A stretch of DNA of 64,000 nt from Mycobacterium paraense (GCF_002101815.1 NZ_LQPM01000003.1:62001-126000), one strand, 5' to 3'; numbered from the stretch's first letter, positions 22,532 through 33,651 are shown. Notes: generated by a model not told the origin, from the sequence alone. Numbers and translations: made by a program.

Positions 22532-23761
22532 GTGATCACCACCCGCGCACGCCTGGCCCTCGCCGCGGGAGCGAGCGCGCGCTGGGCGTCGCGGGTGACC
22601 GGACGCGGGGCAGGCGCCATGATCGGCGGCCTGGTCGCCATGACGCTGGACCGCTCGGTGCTGCGCCAGCTCGGGGCCGGGCGCCGCACCGTCGTCGTCA
22701 CGGGCACCAACGGCAAGTCGACGACCACGCGAATGACGGCGGCCGCGCTCGCGACGCTGGGGCGGGTGGCGACCAACGCCGAGGGCGCCAACATGGACGC
22801 CGGCCTGGTCGCCGCGCTGGCCGCCGACCGCGAGGCCGGGCTGGCGGCCCTCGAGGTCGACGAGATGCACGTGCCGCATGTCGCCGACGCCGTCGAGCCC
22901 AGCGTCATCGTGCTGCTCAACCTGTCGCGTGACCAGCTGGACCGGGTCGGGGAGATCAACGTGATCGAACGCACCCTGCGGGCCGGCCTGGCGCGTCACC
23001 CGAACGCGGTCGTCGTCGCCAACTGCGACGACGTGCTGATGACCTCCGCGGCCTACGACAGCCCCAACGTGGTGTGGGTGGCCGCGGGCGGCGCGTGGGC
23101 GAACGACTCGGTCAGCTGCCCGCGCAGCGGCGAGGTCATCGTCCGCGATCAGGGGCACTGGTATTCGACCGGCGCCGATTTCAAGCGGCCCAGCCCGCAG
23201 TGGTGGTTCGACGACGAGACGCTGTACGGGCCCGACGGGCTGGCCCTGCCCGTGCGGTTGGCGCTGCCGGGCGCGGTGAACCGGGGCAACGCCGCCCAGG
23301 CCGTGGCCGCCGCCGTCGCGCTGGGCGCCGAGCCCTCGAAAGCGGTGGCGGCGGTATCGAACGTCGACGAGGTCGCCGGGCGCTACCGCAGCGTCCGCGT
23401 CGGCGACCACGAGGCGCGCATCCTGCTGGCCAAGAACCCCGCCGGCTGGCAGGAGGCGCTGTCGATGGTCGACAAGCACGCGGCCGGGGTCGTCATCTCG
23501 GTCAACGGGCAGGTGCCCGACGGCGAGGACCTGTCGTGGCTGTGGGACGTGCGCTTCGAGCACTTCGAGGAGACGGCCGTCGTGGCGGCGGGCGAACGCG
23601 GCACCGACCTGGCCGTGCGCCTGGGATACGCGGGCGTCGAACACACGCTGGTGCACGACACCGTCGCGGCCATCGCGTCCTGCCCGCCGGGGCGGGTGGA
23701 GGTCGTCGCCAACTACACCGCCTTCCTGCAGCTGCAACGAGCGTTGGCCCGCCATGGCTGA
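22532..23761 (+). CDS. murT: Lipid II isoglutaminyl synthase subunit MurT
   Basis: Mur-ligase-like subunit that, with GatD, amidates D-glutamate of the peptidoglycan stem peptide. 409 residues. ATP-binding TGTNGKSTTTRM near residue 56, EVDEMHV and LNLSRDQLDR of the central domain, and a C-terminal DUF1727 domain. The zinc-ribbon insertion (about 190-215) reads CPRSGEVIV...WYSTGADF, so only one of the four cysteines known from streptococcal MurT is present. Overlaps gatD by 8 bases. GTG start fits the leaderless -10 upstream. Confidence 0.92.
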   Translation: MITTRARLALAAGASARWASRVTGRGAGAMIGGLVAMTLDRSVLRQLGAGRRTVVVTGTNGKSTTTRMTAAALATLGRVATNAEGANMDAGLVAALAADREAGLAALEVDEMHVPHVADAVEPSVIVLLNLSRDQLDRVGEINVIERTLRAGLARHPNAVVVANCDDVLMTSAAYDSPNVVWVAAGGAWANDSVSCPRSGEVIVRDQGHWYSTGADFKRPSPQWWFDDETLYGPDGLALPVRLALPGAVNRGNAAQAVAAAVALGAEPSKAVAAVSNVDEVAGRYRSVRVGDHEARILLAKNPAGWQEALSMVDKHAAGVVISVNGQVPDGEDLSWLWDVRFEHFEETAVVAAGERGTDLAVRLGYAGVEHTLVHDTVAAIASCPPGRVEVVANYTAFLQLQRALARHG

Positions 23762-24461
23762 CTCCACCGTGCGGATCGGGCTGGTCCTGCCCGACGTGAT
23801 GGGCACCTACGGCGACGGCGGCAACGCCCTGGTGCTGCGCCAACGGCTGCGGTTGCGCGGCATCGACGCCGAGATCGTCGAGATCACGCTGGCCGACCCG
23901 GTGCCCGAGTCGCTGGACCTCTACACGCTGGGCGGGGCCGAGGACTACGCGCAGCGGCTGGCCACGCGGCACCTTCTTCGCTATCCGGGCCTGCAGCGCG
24001 CGGCCGAGCGGGGCGCGCCGGTGCTGGCCATCTGCGCGGCGGTGCAGGTGCTGGGGCACTGGTATGCGACGTCGTCGGGGGAACGGGTCGAGGGCGTCGG
24101 CATGCTCGACGCGACCACGTCGCCGCAGGACGCACGCACGATCGGCGAGCTGGTCAGCAAGCCGCTGCTGGCCGGCCTGACGCAGCGGCTCACCGGCTTC
24201 GAGAACCACCGGGGCGGCACCGTTTTGGGGCCGGCGGCGACGCCGCTGGGCGCGGTCGTCAAGGGCGCGGGCAACCGGGCCGGTGACGGCTTCGACGGCG
24301 CGGTGCAGGGCAGCGTGGTCGCGACCTACATGCACGGGCCGTGCCTGGCCCGCAACCCCGAGCTGGCCGACCTGTTGCTCGGCAAGGTGGTCGGCGACCT
24401 GGCGCCGCTGCAGCTGCCCGAGGTGGACCTGCTGCGCCGCGAGCGCCTGGCGGCCCGCTAG
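23754..24461 (+). CDS. gatD: Lipid II isoglutaminyl synthase subunit GatD (glutamine amidotransferase)
   Basis: Supplies ammonia from glutamine to MurT. 235 residues, class I-like glutaminase with nucleophile C94 in VLAICAAVQVLGHW and catalytic H194 in TYMHGPCLARNP; no Glu follows the His, so a Cys-His dyad as in known GatD proteins. Start ATG lies within the last codons of murT, consistent with coupled synthesis of a 1:1 complex. Confidence 0.93.
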   Translation: MADSTVRIGLVLPDVMGTYGDGGNALVLRQRLRLRGIDAEIVEITLADPVPESLDLYTLGGAEDYAQRLATRHLLRYPGLQRAAERGAPVLAICAAVQVLGHWYATSSGERVEGVGMLDATTSPQDARTIGELVSKPLLAGLTQRLTGFENHRGGTVLGPAATPLGAVVKGAGNRAGDGFDGAVQGSVVATYMHGPCLARNPELADLLLGKVVGDLAPLQLPEVDLLRRERLAAR

Positions 24462-24554
24462 CGCGGCCTAGCTGCGCTCCAAGTTTCCTTCAAGGATTCA
24501 TCGAGCCGCGCCGCCCAGCCTTTTCTCGTCCCAGCGACCGAGAAAAGGAATCCC

Positions 24555-25217
24555 ATGACCAACCCCCGAACCATCGTCGCCAAGGCCGCCCGCGTCGTCG
24601 GGCTCGCGGCAGTCTTGAGCGCGGCCGGCGGCTCGATGGTCGCGTTCGCCGCGAGGGCCGACGCGGCCCCGGGCGCACCCGTCCCCCGCCACGAGGGGAT
24701 GCACGGCAACCCGGCGGCCGCGGCGCCCTACTGGCGCTACCAGCAGCAGGACCGCGACTGCGGGGAGATGGCGGTGGCCGACGTCGTCGGCCAGGTCACC
24801 GGCCACGAACCCACCGAGGACGAGATCACCGCCGCGGCGGGGAACATCCCCAGCGTCAGCCATCCCGGCCCGATTTACCGGCCCGGGAGCAACACCAAGA
24901 ACTCGGACCTGCCCGTGCTGCTGGCGCATTATGGCGTGCCGGCAAACGCGGTCCACCCCAACCTCGACGCCGTCGCGCAGGACCTGGATCAGGGGCGCAA
25001 GGTGATCGTCGGGATCAACGACAGGATCCTCTGGAACAAGGGCGGCGACCGTAGCCAGGAAAACCACTTCGTCGTCGTCATCGGCGTCGACACCGCGGCC
25101 AACGTGGTGCACCTCAACGACAGCGGCATCGCGGCCGGGCGCGATGAACAGGTTTCCATCGCCACCTTCGAAGCGGCGTGGCGGACCAGCGACAGCTTCG
25201 CCGTCGTGACCAGCTGA
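24555..25217 (+). CDS. Secreted C39-like peptidase-family protein
   Basis: 220 residues. Signal peptide to about residue 37 (RADA-APG). The mature domain has the papain-like pattern of C39-like proteins: C69 in RDCGEMAVADV, H171 in NHFVVVIGVD and N188/D189 in HLNDSG. Such mycobacterial proteins are exported and of unknown substrate; a wall peptide is possible given murT-gatD next door. It has its own upstream region with AAAAGGAATCCC before the ATG. Not part of the M. tuberculosis order here. Confidence 0.75.
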   Translation: MTNPRTIVAKAARVVGLAAVLSAAGGSMVAFAARADAAPGAPVPRHEGMHGNPAAAAPYWRYQQQDRDCGEMAVADVVGQVTGHEPTEDEITAAAGNIPSVSHPGPIYRPGSNTKNSDLPVLLAHYGVPANAVHPNLDAVAQDLDQGRKVIVGINDRILWNKGGDRSQENHFVVVIGVDTAANVVHLNDSGIAAGRDEQVSIATFEAAWRTSDSFAVVTS

Positions 25218-25313
25218 CGGACGGTGCACGCTTCGATTCGTCGAGCCTGTAAATCCGCAGAAGAAGTGCGAGTAGCGGCCGGCGAAATTACCGGCTCGGC
25301 GCAGAGAAAGGCG

Positions 25314-25925
25314 TCAGACCATGGCCCGGCGGCCGGTGAGCGCGCGGCCCAGCGTCAGCTCGTCGGCGAACTCCAAGTCACCGCCCATCGGTAGCCCGGA
25401 GGCGATCCGCGTCACGGTCAGGCCGGGGATGTCGCGCAGCATCCGGACGAGGTAGGTGGCCGTCGCCTCCCCCTCGGTGTTGGGGTCGGTGGCGATGATC
25501 ACCTCGGTGATGTCGACGTCGTCGACCCGCTCACCGATGCGGGTCAGCAGCTCGCGGATGCGCAGCTGCTCGGGACCGACGCCGGAAAGCGGATCCAGCG
25601 CGCCGCCCAGCACGTGGTAGCGGCCGCGGAATTCGCGGGTGCGCTCGACGGCCTGGATGTCCTTCGGCTCCTCGACCACGCAGACCACAGACGCATCTCG
25701 ACGGGTGTCAGAACAAATTCTGCAGCGCTCGTCGTCGGAGACGTTGCCGCAGACCGCGCAGAACCGCACGCCCTCGCGGACCTTCCCCAACACCGCGGTC
25801 AGCCGGTCGATCTCCGGCGGTTCGACCGACAACAGGTGGAACGCGATGCGCTGCGCGCTCTTGGGCCCGATGCCCGGCAACTTGCCGAGCTCGTCGATCA
25901 GATCCTGGACAGGTCCCTCAAACAT
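25314..25925 (-). CDS. recR: Recombination protein RecR
   Basis: Acts with RecO/RecF to load RecA at gaps. 203 residues, normal length. HhH motif [17 protein letters not shown] (10-26), C4 zinc finger [16 protein letters not shown] (about 57-72), and a Toprim domain beginning [10 protein letters not shown]. It follows the YbaB/EbfC gene in one leftward operon with 12 bases between, the usual bacterial arrangement. Confidence 0.96.
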   Translation of the reverse strand: MFEGPVQDLIDELGKLPGIGPKSAQRIAFHLLSVEPPEIDRLTAVLGKVREGVRFCAVCGNVSDDERCRICSDTRRDASVVCVVEEPKDIQAVERTREFRGRYHVLGGALDPLSGVGPEQLRIRELLTRIGERVDDVDITEVIIATDPNTEGEATATYLVRMLRDIPGLTVTRIASGLPMGGDLEFADELTLGRALTGRRAMV

Positions 25926-25937
25926 GTCGGTGCAGCG

Positions 25938-26294
25938 TCACAGCCCCGGCATCTGAGTCGGCGGCGGCGCCGGCGGCTGGGCCGGCTGGGCGCCCATCCC
26001 ACCGGCCAGGGCCCCGAGCCGCTCCTGCGCCATCTTGGTGACCTGCCCCGAAGCGTCGCGCATGGCGCCGACGATCAGGTCCTGCAGGGTCTCGATGCCG
26101 CTGGGGTCGACGACCTTGGGGTCGATCTCCACACCGATCACCTCGCCGCTGCCTTTGACGACGACCTTGACCAAGCCCCCACCGGCCTCACCGTGTATCT
26201 CGGCGTTGGCGAGCTGGTGCTGGGCCTCCAGTAGCTTTTGCTGCATCTGCTGCGCCTGGGCAAGCAGTTGCGACATGTCGCCTCCGGGTTGCAT
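25938..26294 (-). CDS. ybaB: YbaB/EbfC family nucleoid-associated protein
   Basis: 118 residues. The DNA-binding YbaB core (10-95) includes [20 protein letters not shown] and [17 protein letters not shown]; the C-terminus is a proline-rich tail ([15 protein letters not shown]) typical of mycobacterial versions (Rv3716c). Likely dimeric and DNA-coating. First gene of the ybaB-recR operon. Confidence 0.93.
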   Translation of the reverse strand: MQPGGDMSQLLAQAQQMQQKLLEAQHQLANAEIHGEAGGGLVKVVVKGSGEVIGVEIDPKVVDPSGIETLQDLIVGAMRDASGQVTKMAQERLGALAGGMGAQPAQPPAPPPTQMPGL

Positions 26295-26380
26295 GACAAT
26301 CCCCTCGCATCTTGGTCTCGAGTTGGTTTCGCCTGTGGGTGCCGGGCGATTCGAAACACCCAGCGTAGACCGCGCGAGGT

Positions 26381-26386
26381 TACCTT
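26381..26386 (+). promoter_or_regulatory. Leaderless -10 element TACCTT of the amidase gene
   Basis: TACCTT lies 6 bases before the GTG start of the amidase gene and fits TANNNT. Confidence 0.45.
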
Positions 26387-26392
26387 TGCGCC

Positions 26393-27154
26393 GTGGACCT
26401 ACGAGTGAGCAAGCGTGTCGGAATCAAACTGGTGATCGGTGTGCTGGTTGCCGCCTCGACGGCGGTCATGCCAACGGCGGCGGCAGTTCCCTCCAACATC
26501 GCCGGCATGGTCGTTTTCATCGACCCCGGCCACAACGGCTCCAACGACGCGTCCATCTCCCGCCAGGTGCCGACCGGGCGCGGCGGCACGAAGGACTGCC
26601 AGGCCAGCGGGACGTCGACCAACACCGGGTACGGGGAGCACACGTTCACCTGGGATACCGCCCTGCGGGTGCGCGCCGAGCTGAACGCGCTGGGCGTCCG
26701 CACAGCCATGTCGCGCGGCAACGACACCGGCCTGGGGCCCTGCGTCGACGAGCGGGCCAACATGGCCAACGCGTTGCACCCCAACGCGGTCCTGAGCATT
26801 CACGCCGACGGCGGCCCGCCGTCGGGGCGCGGCTTCCACGTCAACTACTCGGCGCCGCCGCTTAACCAGGCGCAGGCCGGGCCCTCGGTGCAGTACGCCC
26901 GCATCATGCGCGACCAGATGCAGGCGTCGGGCATTCCGCCCGCGAACTACATCGGCCAGGACGGGTTGTACGGGCGCTCCGACCTCGCCGGTCTGAACCT
27001 GGCGCAGTATCCGTCGATCCTGGTCGAGTGCGGCAACATGAAGAATCCCGTGGACTCGGCGCTGATGGAGTCACCCGAGGGCCGCCAGAAATACGCCGAC
27101 GCGCTCGTCCGTGGCGTCGCGGGCTTCCTGGCCACCCAGGGCCAGGCGCGCTAG
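26393..27154 (+). CDS. ami1: N-acetylmuramoyl-L-alanine amidase, zinc type (Rv3717-like)
   Basis: Cleaves the bond between muramic acid and L-alanine in peptidoglycan. 253 residues with a signal peptide (about 1-31). Amidase_3 zinc ligands H47 (IDPGHNG), E82 (GYGEHTF) and H137 (SIHADGG), with catalytic E212 (LVECGNM). Single domain without a wall-binding module, as in Rv3717. A Cys pair (C69, C117) matches the disulphide of the family. Its stop overlaps the convergent SRPBCC gene by 4 bases. Confidence 0.93.
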   Translation: MDLRVSKRVGIKLVIGVLVAASTAVMPTAAAVPSNIAGMVVFIDPGHNGSNDASISRQVPTGRGGTKDCQASGTSTNTGYGEHTFTWDTALRVRAELNALGVRTAMSRGNDTGLGPCVDERANMANALHPNAVLSIHADGGPPSGRGFHVNYSAPPLNQAQAGPSVQYARIMRDQMQASGIPPANYIGQDGLYGRSDLAGLNLAQYPSILVECGNMKNPVDSALMESPEGRQKYADALVRGVAGFLATQGQAR

Positions 27155-27588
27155 CTTTCCAGTTCCTTCTTGAGGTTGGCCAGCACCTCGCCCTGAATCC
27201 TCTTCAGCCCCAAGGGCGCAAAGGTCTTCTCGAAGAAGCCCTTGACGCCGCCCGCGCCCGTCCAGCTGGTCTTCACCGTGACGCTGGACCCCGGCCCGGC
27301 GGGAGCCACCGTCCAATTGGTGATCATGGACGAGTTCGCGTCCTTTTCGATCACGGTGTGGCCGGCCACATCAACGTTCACCTGCACGTCGCGAACCCGT
27401 GACTTGGTGGCCTGCAGCTTCCATTTGGCGACGGTGCCCGCCCCCTGCCCGCCCTGCAGCACCTGGTACTCGCTGTACTGCGGGGACAGGATCTTTGGCC
27501 GCATCTTCTGGTAGTCCGCGACCGCGGCCAGGGTTGCCCCGGGCTCGACGTTGATCAAGATCGTGCTGGCTGCGCTCACCTGGCCCAT
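27151..27588 (-). CDS. SRPBCC/polyketide cyclase-like protein (Rv3718c-like)
   Basis: 145 residues with the START/SRPBCC pattern: AASTILINVEPGATLAAVAD, a central ELDP-like SSVTVKTSWTG strand and a C-terminal helix [11 protein letters not shown] lining a ligand cavity. Ligand unknown. Single gene between convergent ami1 and divergent tmsA. Confidence 0.8.
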   Translation of the reverse strand: MGQVSAASTILINVEPGATLAAVADYQKMRPKILSPQYSEYQVLQGGQGAGTVAKWKLQATKSRVRDVQVNVDVAGHTVIEKDANSSMITNWTVAPAGPGSSVTVKTSWTGAGGVKGFFEKTFAPLGLKRIQGEVLANLKKELES

Positions 27589-27658
27589 CAGGCGCGACTC
27601 CTCTTTTCGATGTCCTGCGATCCCCCCGCGCGCGGGTGCACGGGCTGTTTCCGAAGAC

Positions 27659-27664
27659 TAGGGT
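27659..27664 (+). promoter_or_regulatory. Leaderless -10 element TAGGGT
   Basis: TAGGGT is 7 bases before GTG 27672, which is in frame with the FAD oxidoreductase and decides its start. Confidence 0.55.
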
Positions 27665-27671
27665 ATATGTG

Positions 27672-29072
27672 GTGCCTGTCCCTGGATCTGCACTCTCGGC
27701 TCACGCAGCGGGCGTCGACCGGTTGATGGCGAGTTATCGATCCATCCCCGCGACGTCCGCCGTCCGACTGGCTAAGCCCACCTCAAATCTGTTCCGCGCC
27801 CGCGCCAAACGCGATGCGCGCGGGTTGGACACCTCCGGTTTAACCGGCGTTTTGTCGGTCGATCCAGATACCCGCACCGCCGACGTGGCCGGCATGTGCA
27901 CGTATGAGGACCTGGTGGCCGCGACCCTGCCGTATGGCCTTTCGCCACTGGTGGTTCCGCAGCTGAAGACCATCACCCTCGGCGGTGCGGTCAGCGGCTT
28001 GGGCATCGAGTCGGCGTCCTTTCGCAACGGCCTGCCCCACGAATCGGTGCTGGAGATGGACATCCTCACCGGCGCAGGCGAACTGCTGACCGCGTCGCGC
28101 ACCCAGCACCCGGACCTGTTTCGCGCGTTTCCCAATTCCTATGGCACCCTGGGGTATTCGACCAGGCTGCGCATCGAGCTGGAGCCCGTCGCACCGTTCG
28201 TGGCGCTGCGGCATATCCGATTCCGCTCGCTGCCCGATCTGGTCGCGGCGATGGAACGCATCATCGACACCGGCGGGCAGGGCGGGACCCCGGTGGACTA
28301 CCTGGACGGCGTGGTCTTCAGCCCCGACGAAAGCTACCTCTGCGTGGGCCGCCGGACCGCCACCCCGGGACAGGTCAGCGATTACACCGGGAAAAACATT
28401 TACTACCAATCGATTCGGCATGACGCGGCCGGCTCGAACACAACTCAACAGGCCACCAAGGACGACCGGCTGACCATTCACGACTACCTCTGGCGCTGGG
28501 ACACCGACTGGTTCTGGTGCTCCCGCGCATTCGGCGCCCAGAACCCGCGGGTGCGACGCTGGTGGCCCCGCCGCTACCGGCGCAGCAGCTTCTATTGGAA
28601 GCTCGTGGCCCTGGACCAGCGTTTCGGCATCGCCGACCGCATCGAGAAGCGCAATGGCCGCCCGCCGCGCGAGCGGGTGGTGCAGGACGTCGAGGTGCCG
28701 GTGGAACGGACCTGCGAGTTCTTGGAGTGGTTCGCCGCCAACGTGCCCATCACGCCGATCTGGTTGTGCCCGCTGCGGCTCCGCGATCACGACGGCTGGC
28801 CGCTGTACCCGATCCGCCCGGACCACACCTACGTCAACATCGGCTTCTGGTCGTCGGTGCCGGCCGGCTCGACCGAAGGCGCCACCAATCGGGCGATCGA
28901 GGCGAAGGTGAGCGAGCTGGACGGGCACAAGTCGCTGTATTCCGACTCCTTTTACACCCGCGAGGAGTTTGACGAGCTCTACGGCGGGGAGGCTTACAAG
29001 ACGGTCAAGAAAACCTATGACCCCGATTCGCGTCTCTTGGACCTGTACGCAAAGGCGGTGCAACGGCGATGA
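27672..29072 (+). CDS. tmsA: FAD-binding oxidoreductase, 10-methyl fatty acid synthesis (TmsA/BfaA-like, Rv3719-like)
   Basis: 466 residues. VAO-type FAD domain with the LVVPQLKTITLGGAVSGLGI segment (about 107-126), then a large substrate domain related to sterol delta-24 reductases. Reduces the methylene group placed by the partner methyltransferase to a methyl branch, giving tuberculostearate. GTG start chosen from the TAGGGT -10 seven bases upstream; an in-frame ATG lies 36 bases earlier. ATGA overlap with the methyltransferase gene. The pathway assignment rests on known actinobacterial tms/bfa pairs and on the shared locus beside dnaX. Confidence 0.78.
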   Translation: MPVPGSALSAHAAGVDRLMASYRSIPATSAVRLAKPTSNLFRARAKRDARGLDTSGLTGVLSVDPDTRTADVAGMCTYEDLVAATLPYGLSPLVVPQLKTITLGGAVSGLGIESASFRNGLPHESVLEMDILTGAGELLTASRTQHPDLFRAFPNSYGTLGYSTRLRIELEPVAPFVALRHIRFRSLPDLVAAMERIIDTGGQGGTPVDYLDGVVFSPDESYLCVGRRTATPGQVSDYTGKNIYYQSIRHDAAGSNTTQQATKDDRLTIHDYLWRWDTDWFWCSRAFGAQNPRVRRWWPRRYRRSSFYWKLVALDQRFGIADRIEKRNGRPPRERVVQDVEVPVERTCEFLEWFAANVPITPIWLCPLRLRDHDGWPLYPIRPDHTYVNIGFWSSVPAGSTEGATNRAIEAKVSELDGHKSLYSDSFYTREEFDELYGGEAYKTVKKTYDPDSRLLDLYAKAVQRR

Positions 29073-30379
29073 CGACGACAAAAGAGCCCAACCACACCAC
29101 CACCGGGAAGCTCAGCATGGCGGAGATCCTGGAGCTGTTCGCCGCGACCGGGCGGCACCCGCTGAAGTTCACCGCGTACGACGGCAGCACCGCCGGCAGC
29201 GAGGACGCGGAGCTGGGCCTGGACCTGTGTTCCCCCCGCGGTGCCACCTATTTGGCCACCGCCCCCGGCGAACTCGGCCTGGCCCGCGCCTACGTGTCGG
29301 GTGACCTGCAGACGTACGGCGTGCATCCCGGCGATCCGTACCAGTTGCTCAAGACGCTGACCGACCGCGTCAACTTCAAGCGGCCGTCGGCGCGGACGCT
29401 GGCCAACGTCGTCCGCTCCATGGGCTTCGAGCACCTGCTGCCCGTCGCCCCGCCGCCGGAGGAGGCGCCGCCGCGGTGGCGGCGGGTCGCGGCCGGCGTC
29501 ATGCACAGCAAGACCCGGGACGCCGAGGCCATCCACCACCACTACGACGTCTCCAACACGTTCTACGAGTGGGTGCTGGGCCCGTCGATGACCTACACCT
29601 GCGCGGTCTACCCGCACGCCGACGCGACGCTGGAAGAGGCCCAGGAGAACAAGTACCGGCTGATCTTCGACAAGCTGCGCCTGCAGCCGGGCGACCGGCT
29701 GCTCGACGTCGGCTGCGGCTGGGGAGGCATGGTGCGCTACGCGGCGCGGCACGGCGTCCGCGCGATCGGCGCCACGCTGTCGGCCGAGCAGGCGAAATGG
29801 GCGCAACAGGCGATCGATGCCGAAGGCCTTGCGGACCTGGCCGAGGTGCGCCACTCCGACTACCGCGACGTCACCGAGGCGGAGTTCGACGCCGTCTCCT
29901 CGATCGGCCTGACCGAGCACATCGGCGTCAAGAACTACCCCACTTACTTCGGTTTCCTGAAGTCCAAGCTGCGCACCGGCGGCCTGCTGCTCAACCACTG
30001 CATCACCCGCCACGACAACAAGTCGACGTCGTTCGCCGGCGGGTTCACCGACCGCTACGTCTTCCCGGACGGTGAGCTCACCGGCTCGGGCCGCATCGTC
30101 ACCGAGGCCCAGGACGCCGGCCTGGAGGTGCTGCACGAGGAGAACTTCCGGCATCACTACGCGATGACGCTGCGCGACTGGTGCCGCAACCTCGTCGAGC
30201 ACTGGGACGAAGCGGTCGAGGAGGTCGGCCTGGCGACGGCCAAGGTATGGGGCCTCTACATGGCGGCGTCCCGGGTGGCCTTCGAGCAGAACAACCTTCA
30301 GCTGCATCACGTGCTGGCGGCCAACGTCGCCGCGCGCGGCGACGACGGCCTGCCGCTGCGGCCGTGGTGGCAGCCCTAG
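29069..30379 (+). CDS. tmsB: SAM-dependent fatty acid methyltransferase (TmsB/BfaB-like, Rv3720-like)
   Basis: 436 residues of the cyclopropane-fatty-acid-synthase family. Glycine-rich SAM motif LLDVGCGWGGMVRYAA near 215, the EAIHHHYDVSNTFYEWVLG segment and GLTEHIG. The extra ~120 N-terminal residues are typical of the 10-methylene-forming group rather than of mycolic acid cyclopropanases. Predicted to methylate the oleoyl chain of a membrane phospholipid. Coupled to tmsA by ATGA. Confidence 0.8.
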   Translation: MTTTKEPNHTTTGKLSMAEILELFAATGRHPLKFTAYDGSTAGSEDAELGLDLCSPRGATYLATAPGELGLARAYVSGDLQTYGVHPGDPYQLLKTLTDRVNFKRPSARTLANVVRSMGFEHLLPVAPPPEEAPPRWRRVAAGVMHSKTRDAEAIHHHYDVSNTFYEWVLGPSMTYTCAVYPHADATLEEAQENKYRLIFDKLRLQPGDRLLDVGCGWGGMVRYAARHGVRAIGATLSAEQAKWAQQAIDAEGLADLAEVRHSDYRDVTEAEFDAVSSIGLTEHIGVKNYPTYFGFLKSKLRTGGLLLNHCITRHDNKSTSFAGGFTDRYVFPDGELTGSGRIVTEAQDAGLEVLHEENFRHHYAMTLRDWCRNLVEHWDEAVEEVGLATAKVWGLYMAASRVAFEQNNLQLHHVLAANVAARGDDGLPLRPWWQP

Positions 30380-30386
30380 CCCGCCG

Positions 30387-32207
30387 CTAGCCCCCGTCGA
30401 TCCGGCGGGCCCCCAGCTCGTTCTGCAGCAGCTCGAGTGCGACCTCCTCGGGGTCGCGTCGCGGCGCCGAGGACTCGCTGCGGCCGGCCTCGGCGAGCAT
30501 GTGTTCCTCTTCGTCGCGCTGCGCCGAATCCGCCTCGGCCGGCTCGTCGATCGGCGCTTCCTGCCGGGCGGGCGCCGGGGCGCTCGCGGCCGGCTCGCCG
30601 GCGCCGACCTCGCACCGCACCCGCCAGCTCACCCCCAGCGCGTCTTTGAGCGCGTCGGCGATGACGTCGGCGTTGCGCTGCTCGCAGAGACGCTTGGCCA
30701 GCGGAGCCGACGCGTGGGTGAGCACCAGCGTGTCGCCCTCCACCGCCCGCACCGTGGCGCCCGCCAGCATCACCTCGGTGGTGCGGCTGCGCTGGCGCAC
30801 CTTGTCACGCACCGTCGGCCACATCGATCGCAGCGCGGCCGCGTTGAGTTCGCCTGGGGCAGCGGGTGATTCGGGCTCGGGCGCGGGCGGTGGCGGGGCC
30901 GGTTCGGGCGCCGGCGCCGGCGTCGGCTTCGGCTCGGATTTCGGCTCGGGTTTCGGCTCGGGCCTGGCGACGGGCGCAGCGGCCTCCTTGCGCGGCCTGA
31001 CGAAGGTCGCCGCGGGCCGGGGCGGCGCGGGGCTCTCGGAGGCGGGCAGGGACACGCCCAGCCGGGTCTCGATCCGCTCGACGCGCTGCAGCAGCGCCGA
31101 CTCGGCGTCGCTGGCCGACGGCAACAGCAGCCGCGCGCACACCACCTCGAGCAGCAGCCGCGGCGCCGTCGCACCGCGCATCTCCCCGAGCCCGGCCTGC
31201 ACGACCTCGGCGTAGCGGGTCAGGGTCGCGGGGCCGATCCGCGCCGCCTGCTCGCGCATCCGGTCCAGCACGTCCTCGGGCGCGTCCACCACGCCGCGGC
31301 TCACGGCATCCGGAACCGATTGCAGCACAATGAGATCCCGGAACCGCTCCAGCAGGTCGGTGGCGAAGCGCCGCGGGTCGTGGCCGGCGTCGATCACCGA
31401 TTCGACCGCGCCGAACAACGCGGCGGCATCCGACGCGGCGAGGGCATCCACGGCGTCGTCGATCAGCGCGACGTCGGTGGCGCCGAGCAGCCCCAGCGCG
31501 CGCTGGTAGGTCACGTGGTTGCCCTCGGCGCCGGCCAGCAGCTGATCCAGGACCGAGAGCGTGTCGCGCGGCGAACCGCCGCCCGCCCGGATCACCAGCG
31601 GGTACACCGCGTCGTCGACGACGACGTCCTCCTGCTCGCAGATCCGCCCGATCAGCGCCCGCATGGTCTTGGGCGGCAGCAGCCGGAACGGGTAGTGGTG
31701 GGTGCGCGACCGGATGGTCGGCAACACCTTCTCCGGCTCGGTGGTGGCGAAGATGAAGATGAGGTGCTCGGGCGGCTCCTCGACGATCTTGAGCAGCGCG
31801 TTGAACCCCGCGGTGGTCACCATGTGCGCCTCGTCGACGATGAACACCCGGTAGCGCGACTGGGCGGGCGCGTAGAAGGCGCGGTCCCGCAGCTCGCGCG
31901 TGTCGTCCACGCCGCCGTGGCTGGCGGCGTCGAGCTCCACCACGTCGATGCTGCCGGGCGCGTTGGGCGCCAGCGCCGTGCAGGACTCGCACACGCCGCA
32001 CGGGGTGGCCGTCGGCCCCTGCGCGCAGTTCAGCGACCGGGCCAGGATGCGCGCCGACGACGTCTTGCCGCAGCCGCGCGGCCCGGAAAACAGGTAGGCG
32101 TGGTTGATCCGGCCGGCCTCCAGGGCGATCGACAGCGGCTCGGTGACGTGCTCCTGCCCCACCACCTCGGCGAAGGTTGCCGGTCGATACTTGCGGTAGA
32201 GGGCCAC
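30387..32207 (-). CDS. dnaX: DNA polymerase III subunits gamma/tau
   Basis: Clamp-loader ATPase. 606 residues. Walker A FSGPRGCGKTSSARIL near 44, a C4 zinc module (LNCAQG...CGVCESC), Walker B FIVDEAHM, and SRC-type RTHHYPFRLL. Domain III follows to about 370, then a proline/glutamate-rich linker and a C-terminal tau region containing ALRSMWPTVRDKVRQRSRTT. GTG start 7 bases after TAGCCT on the minus strand, so probably leaderless. I see no clear slippery A-run for a separate gamma product. Confidence 0.95.
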   Translation of the reverse strand: MALYRKYRPATFAEVVGQEHVTEPLSIALEAGRINHAYLFSGPRGCGKTSSARILARSLNCAQGPTATPCGVCESCTALAPNAPGSIDVVELDAASHGGVDDTRELRDRAFYAPAQSRYRVFIVDEAHMVTTAGFNALLKIVEEPPEHLIFIFATTEPEKVLPTIRSRTHHYPFRLLPPKTMRALIGRICEQEDVVVDDAVYPLVIRAGGGSPRDTLSVLDQLLAGAEGNHVTYQRALGLLGATDVALIDDAVDALAASDAAALFGAVESVIDAGHDPRRFATDLLERFRDLIVLQSVPDAVSRGVVDAPEDVLDRMREQAARIGPATLTRYAEVVQAGLGEMRGATAPRLLLEVVCARLLLPSASDAESALLQRVERIETRLGVSLPASESPAPPRPAATFVRPRKEAAAPVARPEPKPEPKSEPKPTPAPAPEPAPPPPAPEPESPAAPGELNAAALRSMWPTVRDKVRQRSRTTEVMLAGATVRAVEGDTLVLTHASAPLAKRLCEQRNADVIADALKDALGVSWRVRCEVGAGEPAASAPAPARQEAPIDEPAEADSAQRDEEEHMLAEAGRSESSAPRRDPEEVALELLQNELGARRIDGG

Positions 32208-32214
32208 GGTCAGC

Positions 32215-32220
32215 AGGCTA
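32215..32220 (-). promoter_or_regulatory. Leaderless -10 element TAGCCT of dnaX
   Basis: On the minus strand TAGCCT is followed after 7 bases by the GTG of dnaX. Confidence 0.5.
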
Positions 32221-32316
32221 CCGGCGCGCGGTGACTAGAGCCCGGCGGGCGTCGAGTGTGCATCCCCGGCTTTTGAGTGTGAAGCAGCGGTCGGCTCGCC
32301 CGGCGTGTCGTCGCCG

Positions 32317-33651
<1,335 letters not shown>

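Noticed and set aside
27840..30310. Two long minus-strand frames opposite tmsA and tmsB
   Set aside because: Antisense shadows of well-defined enzyme genes; no motifs.
30880..31020. Tandem repeat in dnaX
   Set aside because: Imperfect Pro-Glu-Pro codon repeats in the linker between clamp-loader and tau domains, normal for actinobacterial DnaX.
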